Assembly (NCBI GenBank): GCA_026129095.1
Contig: JAHCIT010000004.1
Span: 270,850 to 334,849 of the forward strand
Source: Deltaproteobacteria bacterium
Lineage (GTDB): Bacteria; JAGRBM01; JAHCIT01
DNA length: 64,000 bases
Reading direction: 5' to 3'
This document shows positions 7,476 to 15,771 of the stretch, piece by piece. The position numbers and the translations under genes are program-made. The notes beneath the pieces were generated by a model. It had not been told where the DNA came from and made no database searches. It saw nothing but the letters and a program-made list of their open reading frames with translations. The stretch's first letter is position 1, and each line of letters begins with the position of its first letter.

Positions 7476-8677
7476 AACCGGACCCAGTTCACCTTCGGCG
7501 GATTCCTGGCGATCTGCCTGAAAAAGTTCCGGGCGATCACCATCCGGTGCACTTCCGAGGGGCCGTCATAGATGCGGAAGGCCCTGCCCTCGCGGAAGAA
7601 CCGCTCCACCGGCGTATCTCCGGAATAGCCGAGCCCTCCCATCACCTGGACGGCGCGATCAAAAACGCGGTTGACCGCCTCGGACGCGTACAGCTTCGCC
7701 ATCGACGTCTCTTCGCGGGCCTCGCTCCCCTGGTCCAGCAGCCAGGCGGCATGCAGCGTAACAAGTTTCGCCGTGTGGAGATCCATCACCGAATCGGCCA
7801 CCGACCACTGGGTATTCTGGTGGTCCGCGAGCTTCACCTTGAACGCCTCGCGTTCGAGAGCACGGTGAGCCATCAGGTCGAGGGCCCGTTCCGCGGCACC
7901 GATCCAGCGCATGCAGTGGGTAAGCCGTGCCGGCCCCAGCCGCACCTGCATCAGCTTGAAGCCCTCTCCCTCCTTGCCCAGCATCGCCGACTGCGGCACG
8001 CGGACATTCTCGATCACCATCTCGCAGTGCCCGCCCGGCCCGTGGGTACCGAGTACCGGCACCATGCGCTTGACGGTAAAGCCGGGCGTGTTCATCGGCA
8101 CCAGGAAAAGCGAAACCCCCTCATGTGCCTTCACCTTCGGATTGGTCACCGCCGCAAAGATGCAGAAACCCGCGCCCATGGCGCCCGTCGTGAACCACTT
8201 GTGGCCGTTCAGTACCCATTCGTCGCCGTCCCGGACGGCGGTGGACTTCACCATGCTGGCATCGGCACCGACACCCTGTGCCGGTTCGGTCATGCCGAAA
8301 CAGGAACGGAACTTCCCCTCGACCAGCGGCCGGAGATACCTGCCCTTCTGCTCGTCATTCGCCGTCTTCCAGAGCAGATGCATGTTGCCCTCGTCCGGCG
8401 CCGCGCAGTTCAGGGCCACGGGTCCGAGGAGCGAGCGTCCTGCCGCCATGAACACGGCGGCCGTTTCCACATGTGACAATCCCTGCCCGCCCAGTTCCAC
8501 TGGCAGGTGCGGCGTGTAGATGCCCCAGTCGCGGGCCTTCTGCCGCATCTCGGAAATCAGCTCGTCGGGCAGATGGTCCGAATCCTCCCGCCCTTCATAC
8601 GGGATCACCACCTCGTCAATGAACCTTCGGACCGTGGCGGAGAGATCCTCAGCGCGCTTGGACATGGTGAAATCCAT
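7472..8677 (-). CDS. Acyl-CoA dehydrogenase, ACAD10/11-like
   Basis: A 401-residue acyl-CoA dehydrogenase. It has FGMTEPAQGVGADASMV at the flavin loop and ends with RIYDGPSEVHRMVIA. In this subgroup the catalytic Glu of YEG is replaced by Asp (YDG), as in the ACAD10/ACAD11 family, which act on hydroxyacyl or long branched substrates in mitochondria. The start has GGGAGG upstream. It is not close to the other acyl-CoA genes and is followed, tail to tail with four shared bases, by the DUF2231 gene. The 114-bp gap to the upstream kinase gene shows no certain promoter. Confidence 0.9.
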   Translation of the reverse strand: MDFTMSKRAEDLSATVRRFIDEVVIPYEGREDSDHLPDELISEMRQKARDWGIYTPHLPVELGGQGLSHVETAAVFMAAGRSLLGPVALNCAAPDEGNMHLLWKTANDEQKGRYLRPLVEGKFRSCFGMTEPAQGVGADASMVKSTAVRDGDEWVLNGHKWFTTGAMGAGFCIFAAVTNPKVKAHEGVSLFLVPMNTPGFTVKRMVPVLGTHGPGGHCEMVIENVRVPQSAMLGKEGEGFKLMQVRLGPARLTHCMRWIGAAERALDLMAHRALEREAFKVKLADHQNTQWSVADSVMDLHTAKLVTLHAAWLLDQGSEAREETSMAKLYASEAVNRVFDRAVQVMGGLGYSGDTPVERFFREGRAFRIYDGPSEVHRMVIARNFFRQIARNPPKVNWVRF

Positions 8678-8791
8678 CTGTTTTGCCTCCCTGCCGCAGC
8701 AGGCCCGGTATCGCCAGGCCGCCGGCGGCGCCAGTTTGAATGGATACAGCCGGAAAAGGGAAGGGAAACCGGAATGATCCGGCCACGAAGA

Positions 8792-10177
8792 TCAGTCCGC
8801 AATCGGAATCCGGATAGTAGCTATGGTCCCCTCGCCCGCCGTGCTCCTGATATCAATGCTGCCGCCGATACGCGACAGCATGACGTGGGTGATGTACAGG
8901 CCGAGCCCCACGCTGTGCCCCTCACCTGATTTTTCTCCGGTTGTAAACGGCTTGAACACATGTGGAAGCAGGTCGGCAGATATGCCCCTGCCACGGTCGG
9001 AAACCGTGCAGATGAGATCGCCACCAATCCGTTCGAGGCGGAGTGACGGCGGGATGGAACTCCCTGACCGTGCCGCATTGTCCACAACGGCAAGGAGGAT
9101 TTTCGTCAGGTACCGCTGTGGCACCAGAAGCCCCGACAGCGGCTTCAACCCTTCGATCTGGAGCTGCGGGAAGGCTCCCTGCACTACACCCATAACCGTC
9201 GCCAAAGCGGCCCGGTCCTCGACAGCCGCCAGTTCATCTGACAGTTCGTACATCCGGTTCACGATGAGCGATGCACGCTCCTGCCCCCGGAACGACATGG
9301 ACAGTGCCTGCAAGGCGGCCGACTTTTCGGCCGCTGCCAGCGAGGGCGACTGCCCGATGTCTTCCTTCAACATCTGGAGGATAGAGAAGCTGGACCCCAG
9401 CGGATTCCGGAGTTCATGGGCGGCGCCGTGAACCAGCGAGCCGAGGGACGCGAGAGCTTCGGACCGGACGAGCTGGTCCTGTGTGGACTTCAGTTCGGCA
9501 TGAGCCTTGGAAAGGTCGTCATAGGCCGATGCGAGCGCCCGTTCACTGGACCGGAGACGTGCGAACAGTGCCGAGGTCAACCCTACGATGAGCATCGCCA
9601 GGAAAAGCCCCAGGGCGAGCCGCTGCTGTTCCCATAAAGCCGACAGGCGTCCGTCCACTACAGGCGGGCTTTCCATCAGGGGTGCGTAAGGCATCCAACC
9701 CGCGGTCATGGAAACCGTTGCAGCCGTAATCATCAGGAGCCCCGCACCGGTCCCCGCAATTACAGGCCTCGGCTCGAAGTAGAGGAAGGCGAGAATCACC
9801 CCGCCGATCAGCTGGACCCAGGCGAGATTGTCGTCCGGGCCGAAGAACCACGCCCCCACCGTGTTGGCCAGCGCGTAGTAGATGACTGTCACATAGACGA
9901 GCAGGAACAGTTCCGGCCGCGTCTTGCGTACGGCCAGCGCGATAGCGGCAATGACGGCCCACCCTGCGATGAGTCCCTTCACCGTGCGGATGAAAACCGG
10001 CAGAACATCCCGGTTCACGAACGGCAACAGTCCGGGGTCAGCCTCGACCTGGTAAAGATAGTTCAGATTACCGGCCGTGATGACGCCGCAGATACCAGCG
10101 GCGAAGAGACACTTGTCCGCATTGCTCCAGTGGATGGAGCGTGCGAAAAAATCGCGTATCCGGCGAAGCACAGACAT
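8792..10177 (-). CDS. Membrane histidine kinase
   Basis: A 461-residue sensor kinase with about six N-terminal membrane segments (residues 22-45, 62-83, 88-108, 118-136, 139-160 and 188-206) and no large periplasmic domain, so it probably senses a membrane signal. A coiled linker (208-240) precedes the H-box, GAAHELRNPL, with phospho-acceptor H254. The ATPase domain has the N-box VVDNAA, G1 DRGRGI, an F-box VFKPFTTG and G2 GLGLYITH. No response regulator is adjacent, so it is an orphan kinase. A terminator-like hairpin on the same strand lies 60-105 bp upstream of its start. Confidence 0.9.
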   Translation of the reverse strand: MSVLRRIRDFFARSIHWSNADKCLFAAGICGVITAGNLNYLYQVEADPGLLPFVNRDVLPVFIRTVKGLIAGWAVIAAIALAVRKTRPELFLLVYVTVIYYALANTVGAWFFGPDDNLAWVQLIGGVILAFLYFEPRPVIAGTGAGLLMITAATVSMTAGWMPYAPLMESPPVVDGRLSALWEQQRLALGLFLAMLIVGLTSALFARLRSSERALASAYDDLSKAHAELKSTQDQLVRSEALASLGSLVHGAAHELRNPLGSSFSILQMLKEDIGQSPSLAAAEKSAALQALSMSFRGQERASLIVNRMYELSDELAAVEDRAALATVMGVVQGAFPQLQIEGLKPLSGLLVPQRYLTKILLAVVDNAARSGSSIPPSLRLERIGGDLICTVSDRGRGISADLLPHVFKPFTTGEKSGEGHSVGLGLYITHVMLSRIGGSIDIRSTAGEGTIATIRIPIAD

Positions 10178-10239
10178 GGAACGGAAACCCTATCCCGGCG
10201 TCTCGACAATTACCCGTTGCATCGCATAAAACTGCCGGG

Positions 10240-10284
10240 CAAGAAAAGAACCCGGCCCTGGTTCATGATGAACCAGAGCCGGGT
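10240..10284 (-). terminator. Minus-strand intrinsic terminator in the divergent kinase/hemC gap
   Basis: Arms 10250-10266 and 10268-10284 can form a 17-bp stem with one mismatch. On the minus strand the stem is followed by TTCTTTTCTT. On the plus strand no T tract follows, so the element is directional. The only gene upstream on the minus strand is hemC, in the opposite orientation, so the element either ends an unannotated short transcript or acts as an attenuator in the kinase leader. The rest of the 271-bp gap is AT-rich; TAAAAT at 10376-10381 could be a -10 box for hemC. Confidence 0.6.
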
Positions 10285-10448
10285 CGGGGAAGGGGAGGGA
10301 ACTAGGTGATACCAAGATGACAGATTCACCTGAACCCCCTCTTAAGGCCGTGTTAATTGAACTTCATTTCCCCAATAAAATCCGTGATTTCTGATACGTT
10401 TGATTCCGCGAGGCCGGCTGGAAGGCCGCTTTTGGGAGCGAAAACCCC

Positions 10449-11378
10449 GTGAAATCCAACGTCAGAATAGGCACCCGGGGATCGAAGCTAGCGCTGTGGC
10501 AGGCGAACCATCTGGCTGACCTTTTGCGTCAAAAGCATCCTGGAATCGAAATTGAACTGGAAACGATCAAAACCACCGGAGACCGGGTTCTGGATCGTCC
10601 ACTGGCGGAGATCGGTGGAAAAGGCCTGTTCGTGAAAGAGATCGAGGATGCCCTGCTCTCCGGCCGCATTGATCTCGCCATCCATTCGCTCAAGGACGTG
10701 CCAGCCGAACTTCCGCCGGGGCTGGGTCTGGTCACGTTTCTCCCGCGCGAGGATCCACGCGATGCCCTTTGCGTCCGGGGCCGGAAAAATCTCGCGGAAC
10801 TTCCTGAAGGGGCACATGTGGGGACATCGAGCCTCCGGCGGCAGGTTCAGCTCAAGCGGGCGCGCCCTGACCTCAGGATTTCCCCGCTTCGGGGAAATGT
10901 TGATACCCGGCTTCGCAAGCTGGACGATGGCGAATACGACGCGATCATACTGGCAGCGGCCGGGCTGAAGCGGCTCGGCCTCGACGGCCAGATCGGCGAG
11001 CTCGTCAGTACGGAAACCATGATTCCGGCCGTCGGTCAGGGAATTCTTGCCATCGAAGCCCGCCTCGAAGACATGGAGACGCGCCATCTGCTCGGTCCGC
11101 TGAACGACAGCGAGGCCTCCAAGGCCGCCCGTTGTGAACGGGCCCTGCTTGCCGGGATGGGAGGCTCCTGCTGGCTGCCGATGGGAGCCCATGCCCGGCA
11201 GGCCGCCGGTGGTCTTTTGCTCACGGCGTTCGTCTCGTCTATCGACGGAAGCTGCTTCCTCCGGCATGATGCGACCGGAACAGACCCTGTCCATCTCGGT
11301 ACCGAAACAGCCGAATGGCTGATCGGGAACGGCGGCAGGCAGCTCTTGAAGGATATCCAGGACCGGCATGGGAACTGA
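10449..11378 (+). CDS. hemC: Hydroxymethylbilane synthase (porphobilinogen deaminase)
   Basis: Condenses four porphobilinogen molecules into hydroxymethylbilane in tetrapyrrole synthesis. At 309 residues it is full length. Recognisable segments are IGTRGSKLALWQA at the N terminus, SLKDVP, GTSSLRRQVQL, PLRGNVDTRLRKLD and the cofactor loop GMGGSCWLPMGAHA, whose Cys carries the dipyrromethane primer. The start is GTG with GGGAG upstream. Its last 11 bases overlap the start of the cobA-hemD fusion, which uses its product, so the two are translationally coupled. Confidence 0.97.
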   Translation: MKSNVRIGTRGSKLALWQANHLADLLRQKHPGIEIELETIKTTGDRVLDRPLAEIGGKGLFVKEIEDALLSGRIDLAIHSLKDVPAELPPGLGLVTFLPREDPRDALCVRGRKNLAELPEGAHVGTSSLRRQVQLKRARPDLRISPLRGNVDTRLRKLDDGEYDAIILAAAGLKRLGLDGQIGELVSTETMIPAVGQGILAIEARLEDMETRHLLGPLNDSEASKAARCERALLAGMGGSCWLPMGAHARQAAGGLLLTAFVSSIDGSCFLRHDATGTDPVHLGTETAEWLIGNGGRQLLKDIQDRHGN

Positions 11379-12903
11379 CGGCATAACCGGAATCGTATAT
11401 CTCGTCGGCGCGGGGCCGGGGGATCCGGAACTCCTGACGCTCAAGGGCAGAAGGCTGCTCGGCGAGGCCGATATCGTCTTTTATGACTATCTCGCCAATC
11501 CCGAACTGCTCACGCATGTCCGGCCCGGAGTCCGGACCGTTTTCGTCGGGAAAAAAGGCGGCACCGACTATATCCAGCAGGACGAGATCAACCGGCTGAT
11601 CGTCGAGGCGGCCAGGGCCGGCCAGAAGGTCGTGCGGCTCAAGGGCGGCGACCCGCTGGTCTTCGGACGCGGCGGCGAGGAGGCGGAAGAACTTGCCGCC
11701 GCCGGGATTCCGTTCGAGTTCGTTCCGGGCATCACCAGCGCCATCGCCGCTCCGACCTATGCCGGGATTCCCCTCACTCACCGGGATTTCACGGCCACGG
11801 TCACTTTCGCCACCGGAAACGAAAAGGAAGGCAAGGAAGGCTCCCTGCTGCCGTGGGAAAAACTCGCCGCACCGGATTCCACGCTCGTCATCCTGATGGG
11901 CGTCAAGCAGCTTGCCAGCAACGTCGAACAGCTCATCCGTCACGGCCGTGCGCCACATACCCCGGCGGCACTTGTGCAGTGGGGCACCTGGAACCGCCAG
12001 CGAAGCGTCACCGGCACGCTGAACGACATCGAACTGAAGGCAAGGGAGGCGGGCATCGAGGCCCCCGCCGTATTCATCGTCGGCGAAGTGGTCGCCCTCC
12101 GCGACAAGCTGAACTGGTTTGAAACCCGCCCCCTGTTCGGCAAGCGCGTGCTCGTCACCCGTGCCCGCAAGCAGGCCAGCGAATTCGCCCGCGGCCTCAG
12201 GGAACTGGGCGCCGACGTGCGCGAGACCCCGGCCATCGAAATCGCCGATCCCGAAAGCTGGGGGCCCTTCGATAATGCCGTGAAATCCATCGAGCGCGAC
12301 ACCTGGCTGGTGTTCACCAGCGCCAACGGTGCCGAGAAAACCGTCGAACGGCTCCGGGCAACCGGTCATGACATCCGTGCGCTCAAGGGCCCCCGTGTGG
12401 TGGCCATTGGGCCAGCGACGGCCGCCGCCTGCGAAGCCGCCGGACTCAAGGTGGACGCCGTGCCGGGCGAATTCGTCGCCGAGGGCGTGGTGAAGTTCTT
12501 CGAGACCCAGGATGTCAAAGGCCGGCGCATCTCGGTCTTTCGCGCAGCCGAGGCCCGCGAGGTGCTTCCCGATGCGTTGAGGCAGATGGGCGCGGACGTG
12601 AACGTCGTACCGGTATACCGCACGGTTCAGCCGGCTGCCGGCGGCGAGGAACTGGCCGCCGAACTCCTGTCCGGCGCCATCGACCTGGTGACATTCACCA
12701 GCTCTTCCACGGTGACAAACTTCATCAGGCTCATTGGCGAACCCGCGGCCCGAAAGCTGCCGCCACCGGTGAAAATTGCCACCATCGGCCCGATCACCGC
12801 CGAGACCGCCCGCAAGGCGGGATTCCGTGTCGATATCGAGCCGCCGGACTTTCACATCCCGTCATTTCTCAAGGCTATCGGGCAATACTACGCTCGCCGC
12901 TGA
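11368..12903 (+). CDS. cobA-hemD: Fused uroporphyrinogen-III C-methyltransferase / uroporphyrinogen-III synthase
   Basis: A 511-residue bifunctional protein. Residues 1-245 are a SUMT (CobA) domain: VYLVGAGPGDPELLTLKG at the N terminus, VRLKGGDPLVFGRGGEE and GITSAIAAPTYAGIPLTHR. Residues from about 250 to the end are HemD: KRVLVTRARKQASEFA, WLVFTSANGAEKTVERL, VVAIGPATAAACEAAG and DLVTFTSSSTVTNF. Together the domains make uroporphyrinogen III and methylate it to precorrin-2, linking heme to siroheme or cobalamin. The domain order SUMT-HemD is known in several phyla. The gene overlaps hemC by 11 bp and its stop overlaps the fmt start by one base. Confidence 0.95.
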   Translation: MGTDGITGIVYLVGAGPGDPELLTLKGRRLLGEADIVFYDYLANPELLTHVRPGVRTVFVGKKGGTDYIQQDEINRLIVEAARAGQKVVRLKGGDPLVFGRGGEEAEELAAAGIPFEFVPGITSAIAAPTYAGIPLTHRDFTATVTFATGNEKEGKEGSLLPWEKLAAPDSTLVILMGVKQLASNVEQLIRHGRAPHTPAALVQWGTWNRQRSVTGTLNDIELKAREAGIEAPAVFIVGEVVALRDKLNWFETRPLFGKRVLVTRARKQASEFARGLRELGADVRETPAIEIADPESWGPFDNAVKSIERDTWLVFTSANGAEKTVERLRATGHDIRALKGPRVVAIGPATAAACEAAGLKVDAVPGEFVAEGVVKFFETQDVKGRRISVFRAAEAREVLPDALRQMGADVNVVPVYRTVQPAAGGEELAAELLSGAIDLVTFTSSSTVTNFIRLIGEPAARKLPPPVKIATIGPITAETARKAGFRVDIEPPDFHIPSFLKAIGQYYARR

Positions 12904-13838
12904 TGCCCTCCATCTGGTATTTCGGAACACCCGGTTTCGCTGTCCCGCCGCTCCAGGCGCTGCTGGAACACGGCGAAAAGGTGTCACTGGTCGTCACGCA
13001 ACCAGACCGTCCGGCGGGCCGCAGGGAAGAACTGAAGGCCCCGGAAGTGAAGCAGTTCGCGCTCGCCCATGCCCTGCCCGTATTCCAGCCGGAACGGGTC
13101 CGGGCACCCGAGGCAATCTCCAGGTTCCAGGCCGAGGCGGAAAAGGACTGGCCGGAACTGGCGGTCGTCACCGCCTTCGGACAGATCATCCCCAAGACGC
13201 TTCTTGCTATACCCCGGCGTGGTTTCTGGAATATTCACGCCTCTCTGCTCCCCAGGCTCCGTGGTGCATCGCCGATACAGGGAGCGATTCTGGAGGGCAT
13301 GGGCGAAACCGGTGTCACCATCATGCAGATGGATGAGGGACTGGATACGGGAGATATCCTGCTCACCCGGACCTGCCCCATTGGGCCGGACGAGACAGCC
13401 GGTGAACTCCACGACAGGCTGGCCCCACTGGGAGCGGAGGCCCTCATCGCCGCGCTTGATCTTGCCCGGCAAGGCAGGTTGACGCCCCGGAAGCAGGACG
13501 ATTCCCTCTCCACCCATGCGCCCAAGCTGGACCGGGCCTCGGGGCAGATCGACTGGTCCCATCCGGCCAGACGCATCGTGGACCAGATCCGGGCGCTGAA
13601 CCCGTGGCCCTCGGCACAAACCACGCTGGAACAGGAACGGATCAAGATTCACCGGGCGCAGGCGGTGCCGGGATCCGGAGCCGCCGGCACGATCATCAGC
13701 TACGAACCTCTTGTCGTGGCCAGTGGCGAGGGAGCCGTGGAAATCCTCGAACTCCAGCGGGAAGGGAAAAAACCGCTGGGCGCACACGATTTCGTCCGGG
13801 GGCTGCGCCTCAAACCCGGCGCCCGGTTCGGCAGATGA
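12903..13838 (+). CDS. fmt: Methionyl-tRNA formyltransferase
   Basis: Formylates the initiator Met-tRNA using 10-formyl-THF. At 311 residues it has the normal length. The N-terminal formyltransferase domain shows YFGTPGFAVPPLQAL, VVTAFGQIIPK, HASLLPRLRGASPIQGAI and GVTIMQMDEGLDTGDILL (catalytic Asn/His/Asp region). The C-terminal OB domain covers about 205-311, including the conserved IRALNPWPSA. Start and stop codons overlap both neighbours (TGATG with cobA-hemD, ATGA with rsmB), so it is within one operon. Confidence 0.96.
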   Translation: MPSIWYFGTPGFAVPPLQALLEHGEKVSLVVTQPDRPAGRREELKAPEVKQFALAHALPVFQPERVRAPEAISRFQAEAEKDWPELAVVTAFGQIIPKTLLAIPRRGFWNIHASLLPRLRGASPIQGAILEGMGETGVTIMQMDEGLDTGDILLTRTCPIGPDETAGELHDRLAPLGAEALIAALDLARQGRLTPRKQDDSLSTHAPKLDRASGQIDWSHPARRIVDQIRALNPWPSAQTTLEQERIKIHRAQAVPGSGAAGTIISYEPLVVASGEGAVEILELQREGKKPLGAHDFVRGLRLKPGARFGR

Positions 13839-15229
13839 AACCACCGGCGCGCCCCCGGGGGCAGCATTCAACGAACCTGAAGCCGTCACGCCTGTCTCCC
13901 CGGCAAGCCGCGCTCGAAACCCTGCTTGAGGTGGGACGCGGCGCTCATCTGGATGCTGCCCTGGATGCCCGCCTCCGGCAGATCGAACGGCCCGAGGACC
14001 GGGGGCTCGCCACCACCATCGCCTATGGAACGCTCCGGTGGCGGGGGCAGATTGATCCAGTGCTGGCCGGGCTTTCTTCCCGGCCGATTGACACTCTGGA
14101 CAGGCGGCTACTGGAAGCGGCGCGCATCGGACTGTTCCAGCTCATGTACCTCAGCCGGGTTCCCCACCACGCCGCCGTGGCCGAAACGGTCGCGCTGATT
14201 CCCGAACAGCATCTTCGCAACTTCGCCAACGGCGTCCTGCGGGAAGCCGCCCGCCGGGTCGAAAAGGGCGATCTCCGGTATTCGGACACCAGTTCGCCGG
14301 AAACACTGGCCCGCACGGCGAGCCTGCCCCTCTGGTATGTGCGTCGGTTATGGCACCGGCTGGGTCCAGAGGCTGCCGTGCGGGCAGCAGAGGCCCTGAA
14401 CCAGACGCCACCGGTATTTCTCCGGATCAATACCCTGAAAATCACCCGTGAGGGCCTGCTCGACCGTCTTCGCGTGGTAGGAACCGAACCTGCTGCGTGT
14501 GCATTTTCACCAGCCGGGATCGAGCTCAACGGGGCGCGCGCCATCACCGACCAGATCACTGGCGGCGGCTTTGCCTTCATTCAGGACGAGGCGAGCCAGA
14601 TGGTCCCCCTTCTGGTGGACCCCAAACCGGGAGAGAAAATCCTGGATCTGTGCGCCGCGCCCGGCGGCAAGACGCTGGGCCTTGCGCTCCTTTCCGGAGG
14701 CAAGGCGGAGATTACCGCCGTGGACCGTTCGGCACCCCGGCTGAAACGGATCGACACACTGGCCCGGTCGCTCGCCATACCCGGCATCAGGACCATGCAG
14801 GCAGATGTCTCAGCACCGGTGCCCGGACTCGCCCCGCAGTCATTCGACCGGGTACTCGTGGACCCGCCCTGCTCGGCTATGGGCACGCTGCACAGAAACC
14901 CCGATGCCCGCTGGACCCGGCGCGAGGAAGACCTGCCGCTCTATGCCGCCACGCAACGGAAAATCCTTGAACAGGGATGGAACCTCCTGAAGCCGGGCGG
15001 GCGGCTTGTCTACTCGGTCTGCACGGTCGAACCGGAAGAAACGACCGGCGTTACCGGCGCATTTCTCGCTGCACATGCGGATGCACGCCCTGTTCCGGTC
15101 ACGCGTGCGGCTGCCGGGCTTGCGGCCGAAACCGCCGCCAGAATCTCCACACGGGAGGGCCACTTCCGGATGACCCCGTGGGACCACCGTACCGACGGTT
15201 TCTTTGCGGCAGTCCTGGGAAAGGACTAG
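13835..15229 (+). CDS. rsmB: 16S rRNA (cytosine-967-C5)-methyltransferase
   Basis: A 464-residue RsmB/Sun-type enzyme. The N-terminal NusB-like domain (about 20-170) contains RGLATTIAYGTLRWRG and RVPHHAAVAETVALI. The SAM-dependent domain has QDEASQMVPLL, ILDLCAAPGGKTLGLALL, and the two catalytic cysteines: VDPPCSAMGTLHRNPDARW (motif IV) and LVYSVCTVEPEE (motif VI). The ATG at 13835 overlaps the fmt stop as ATGA; longer starts in the same frame lie inside fmt and are not credible. The fmt-rsmB order is common in bacteria. Confidence 0.95.
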   Translation: MKPPARPRGQHSTNLKPSRLSPRQAALETLLEVGRGAHLDAALDARLRQIERPEDRGLATTIAYGTLRWRGQIDPVLAGLSSRPIDTLDRRLLEAARIGLFQLMYLSRVPHHAAVAETVALIPEQHLRNFANGVLREAARRVEKGDLRYSDTSSPETLARTASLPLWYVRRLWHRLGPEAAVRAAEALNQTPPVFLRINTLKITREGLLDRLRVVGTEPAACAFSPAGIELNGARAITDQITGGGFAFIQDEASQMVPLLVDPKPGEKILDLCAAPGGKTLGLALLSGGKAEITAVDRSAPRLKRIDTLARSLAIPGIRTMQADVSAPVPGLAPQSFDRVLVDPPCSAMGTLHRNPDARWTRREEDLPLYAATQRKILEQGWNLLKPGGRLVYSVCTVEPEETTGVTGAFLAAHADARPVPVTRAAAGLAAETAARISTREGHFRMTPWDHRTDGFFAAVLGKD

Positions 15230-15237
15230 CGTTGGCC

Positions 15238-15675
15238 ATGGCTGAAAATGACCTGACACCGAGCATCCCCTTGCGCCCCACCCTGACGCACACGGCGATC
15301 CGGGTGCGCGATCTCAAGGCCACGATCCGGTTCTACGAGGAGTTCACTCCACTGCGTTCGGTCCATACGCGTGTGGACCAGGACACCGGCACCGCCGTGA
15401 CCTGGCTGCGGCAGGAACAGCCGCACTTCACCATCGTCGCCATCCAGCCGGAGAAGTTCGAGGGGCCCGATTTCCGTCTGGAAGGACTTGAGCATCTGGG
15501 GTTCGAGCTCACCTCGCGGGCGGCCGTGGACGAAATGGCCAAACGTCTGCGCGATGCGGGCCATGACGTGTTCTATGGTCCCCGTTACTACGACCGGATC
15601 GTCGGCTACATCTGCCTCGTCCGCGATCCGGATGGCCGGATCGTCGAGTATTCGGCCGAGCAGGTGATGGAATAG
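15238..15675 (+). CDS. VOC-family protein (glyoxalase/bleomycin-resistance fold)
   Basis: A 145-residue single-domain VOC protein. The first beta-alpha module begins LTHTAIRVRDLKATIRFYEEF (split here into two runs of the fold) and the second has LEHLGFELTSRAAVDEMAKR. It ends with CLVRDPDGRIVEY. Candidate metal ligands are the His in the first strand, the His of HLGFE and the Glu of VEYS, so a metal-dependent lyase, isomerase or dioxygenase activity is likely, but the substrate cannot be told. I chose the ATG at 15238, eight bases after rsmB. Confidence 0.8.
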   Translation: MAENDLTPSIPLRPTLTHTAIRVRDLKATIRFYEEFTPLRSVHTRVDQDTGTAVTWLRQEQPHFTIVAIQPEKFEGPDFRLEGLEHLGFELTSRAAVDEMAKRLRDAGHDVFYGPRYYDRIVGYICLVRDPDGRIVEYSAEQVME

Positions 15676-15701
15676 GCTGGCAGGGCCCCGGCATTATCCT
15701 T

Positions 15702-15731
15702 TTGAGTTTTTCCCGCAGGACCGGCTATGTG
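15702..15731 (+). promoter_or_regulatory. Possible sigma70-like promoter of the aconitase gene
   Basis: TTGAGT (15702-15707) and TATGTG (15726-15731) are 18 bp apart in the 96-bp gap before the aconitase gene. The -35 box is good; the -10 box matches only its first three bases. It would give a leader of about 35 nt. Confidence 0.3.
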
Positions 15732-15771
15732 AGCCCCGCAATCCTCTCCTGCAAGGAGCACATCCAGCACC

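Noticed and set aside
10250-10353. Short minus-strand frame starting GTG behind AGAGGGGG and crossing the terminator stem
   Set aside because: It would translate through the terminator hairpin and its product has no protein-like pattern. I treat the region as non-coding.
11239-12855. 538-codon open frame on the minus strand
   Set aside because: It is antisense to cobA-hemD, whose two domains are unmistakable. Long antisense frames are expected at this GC content.
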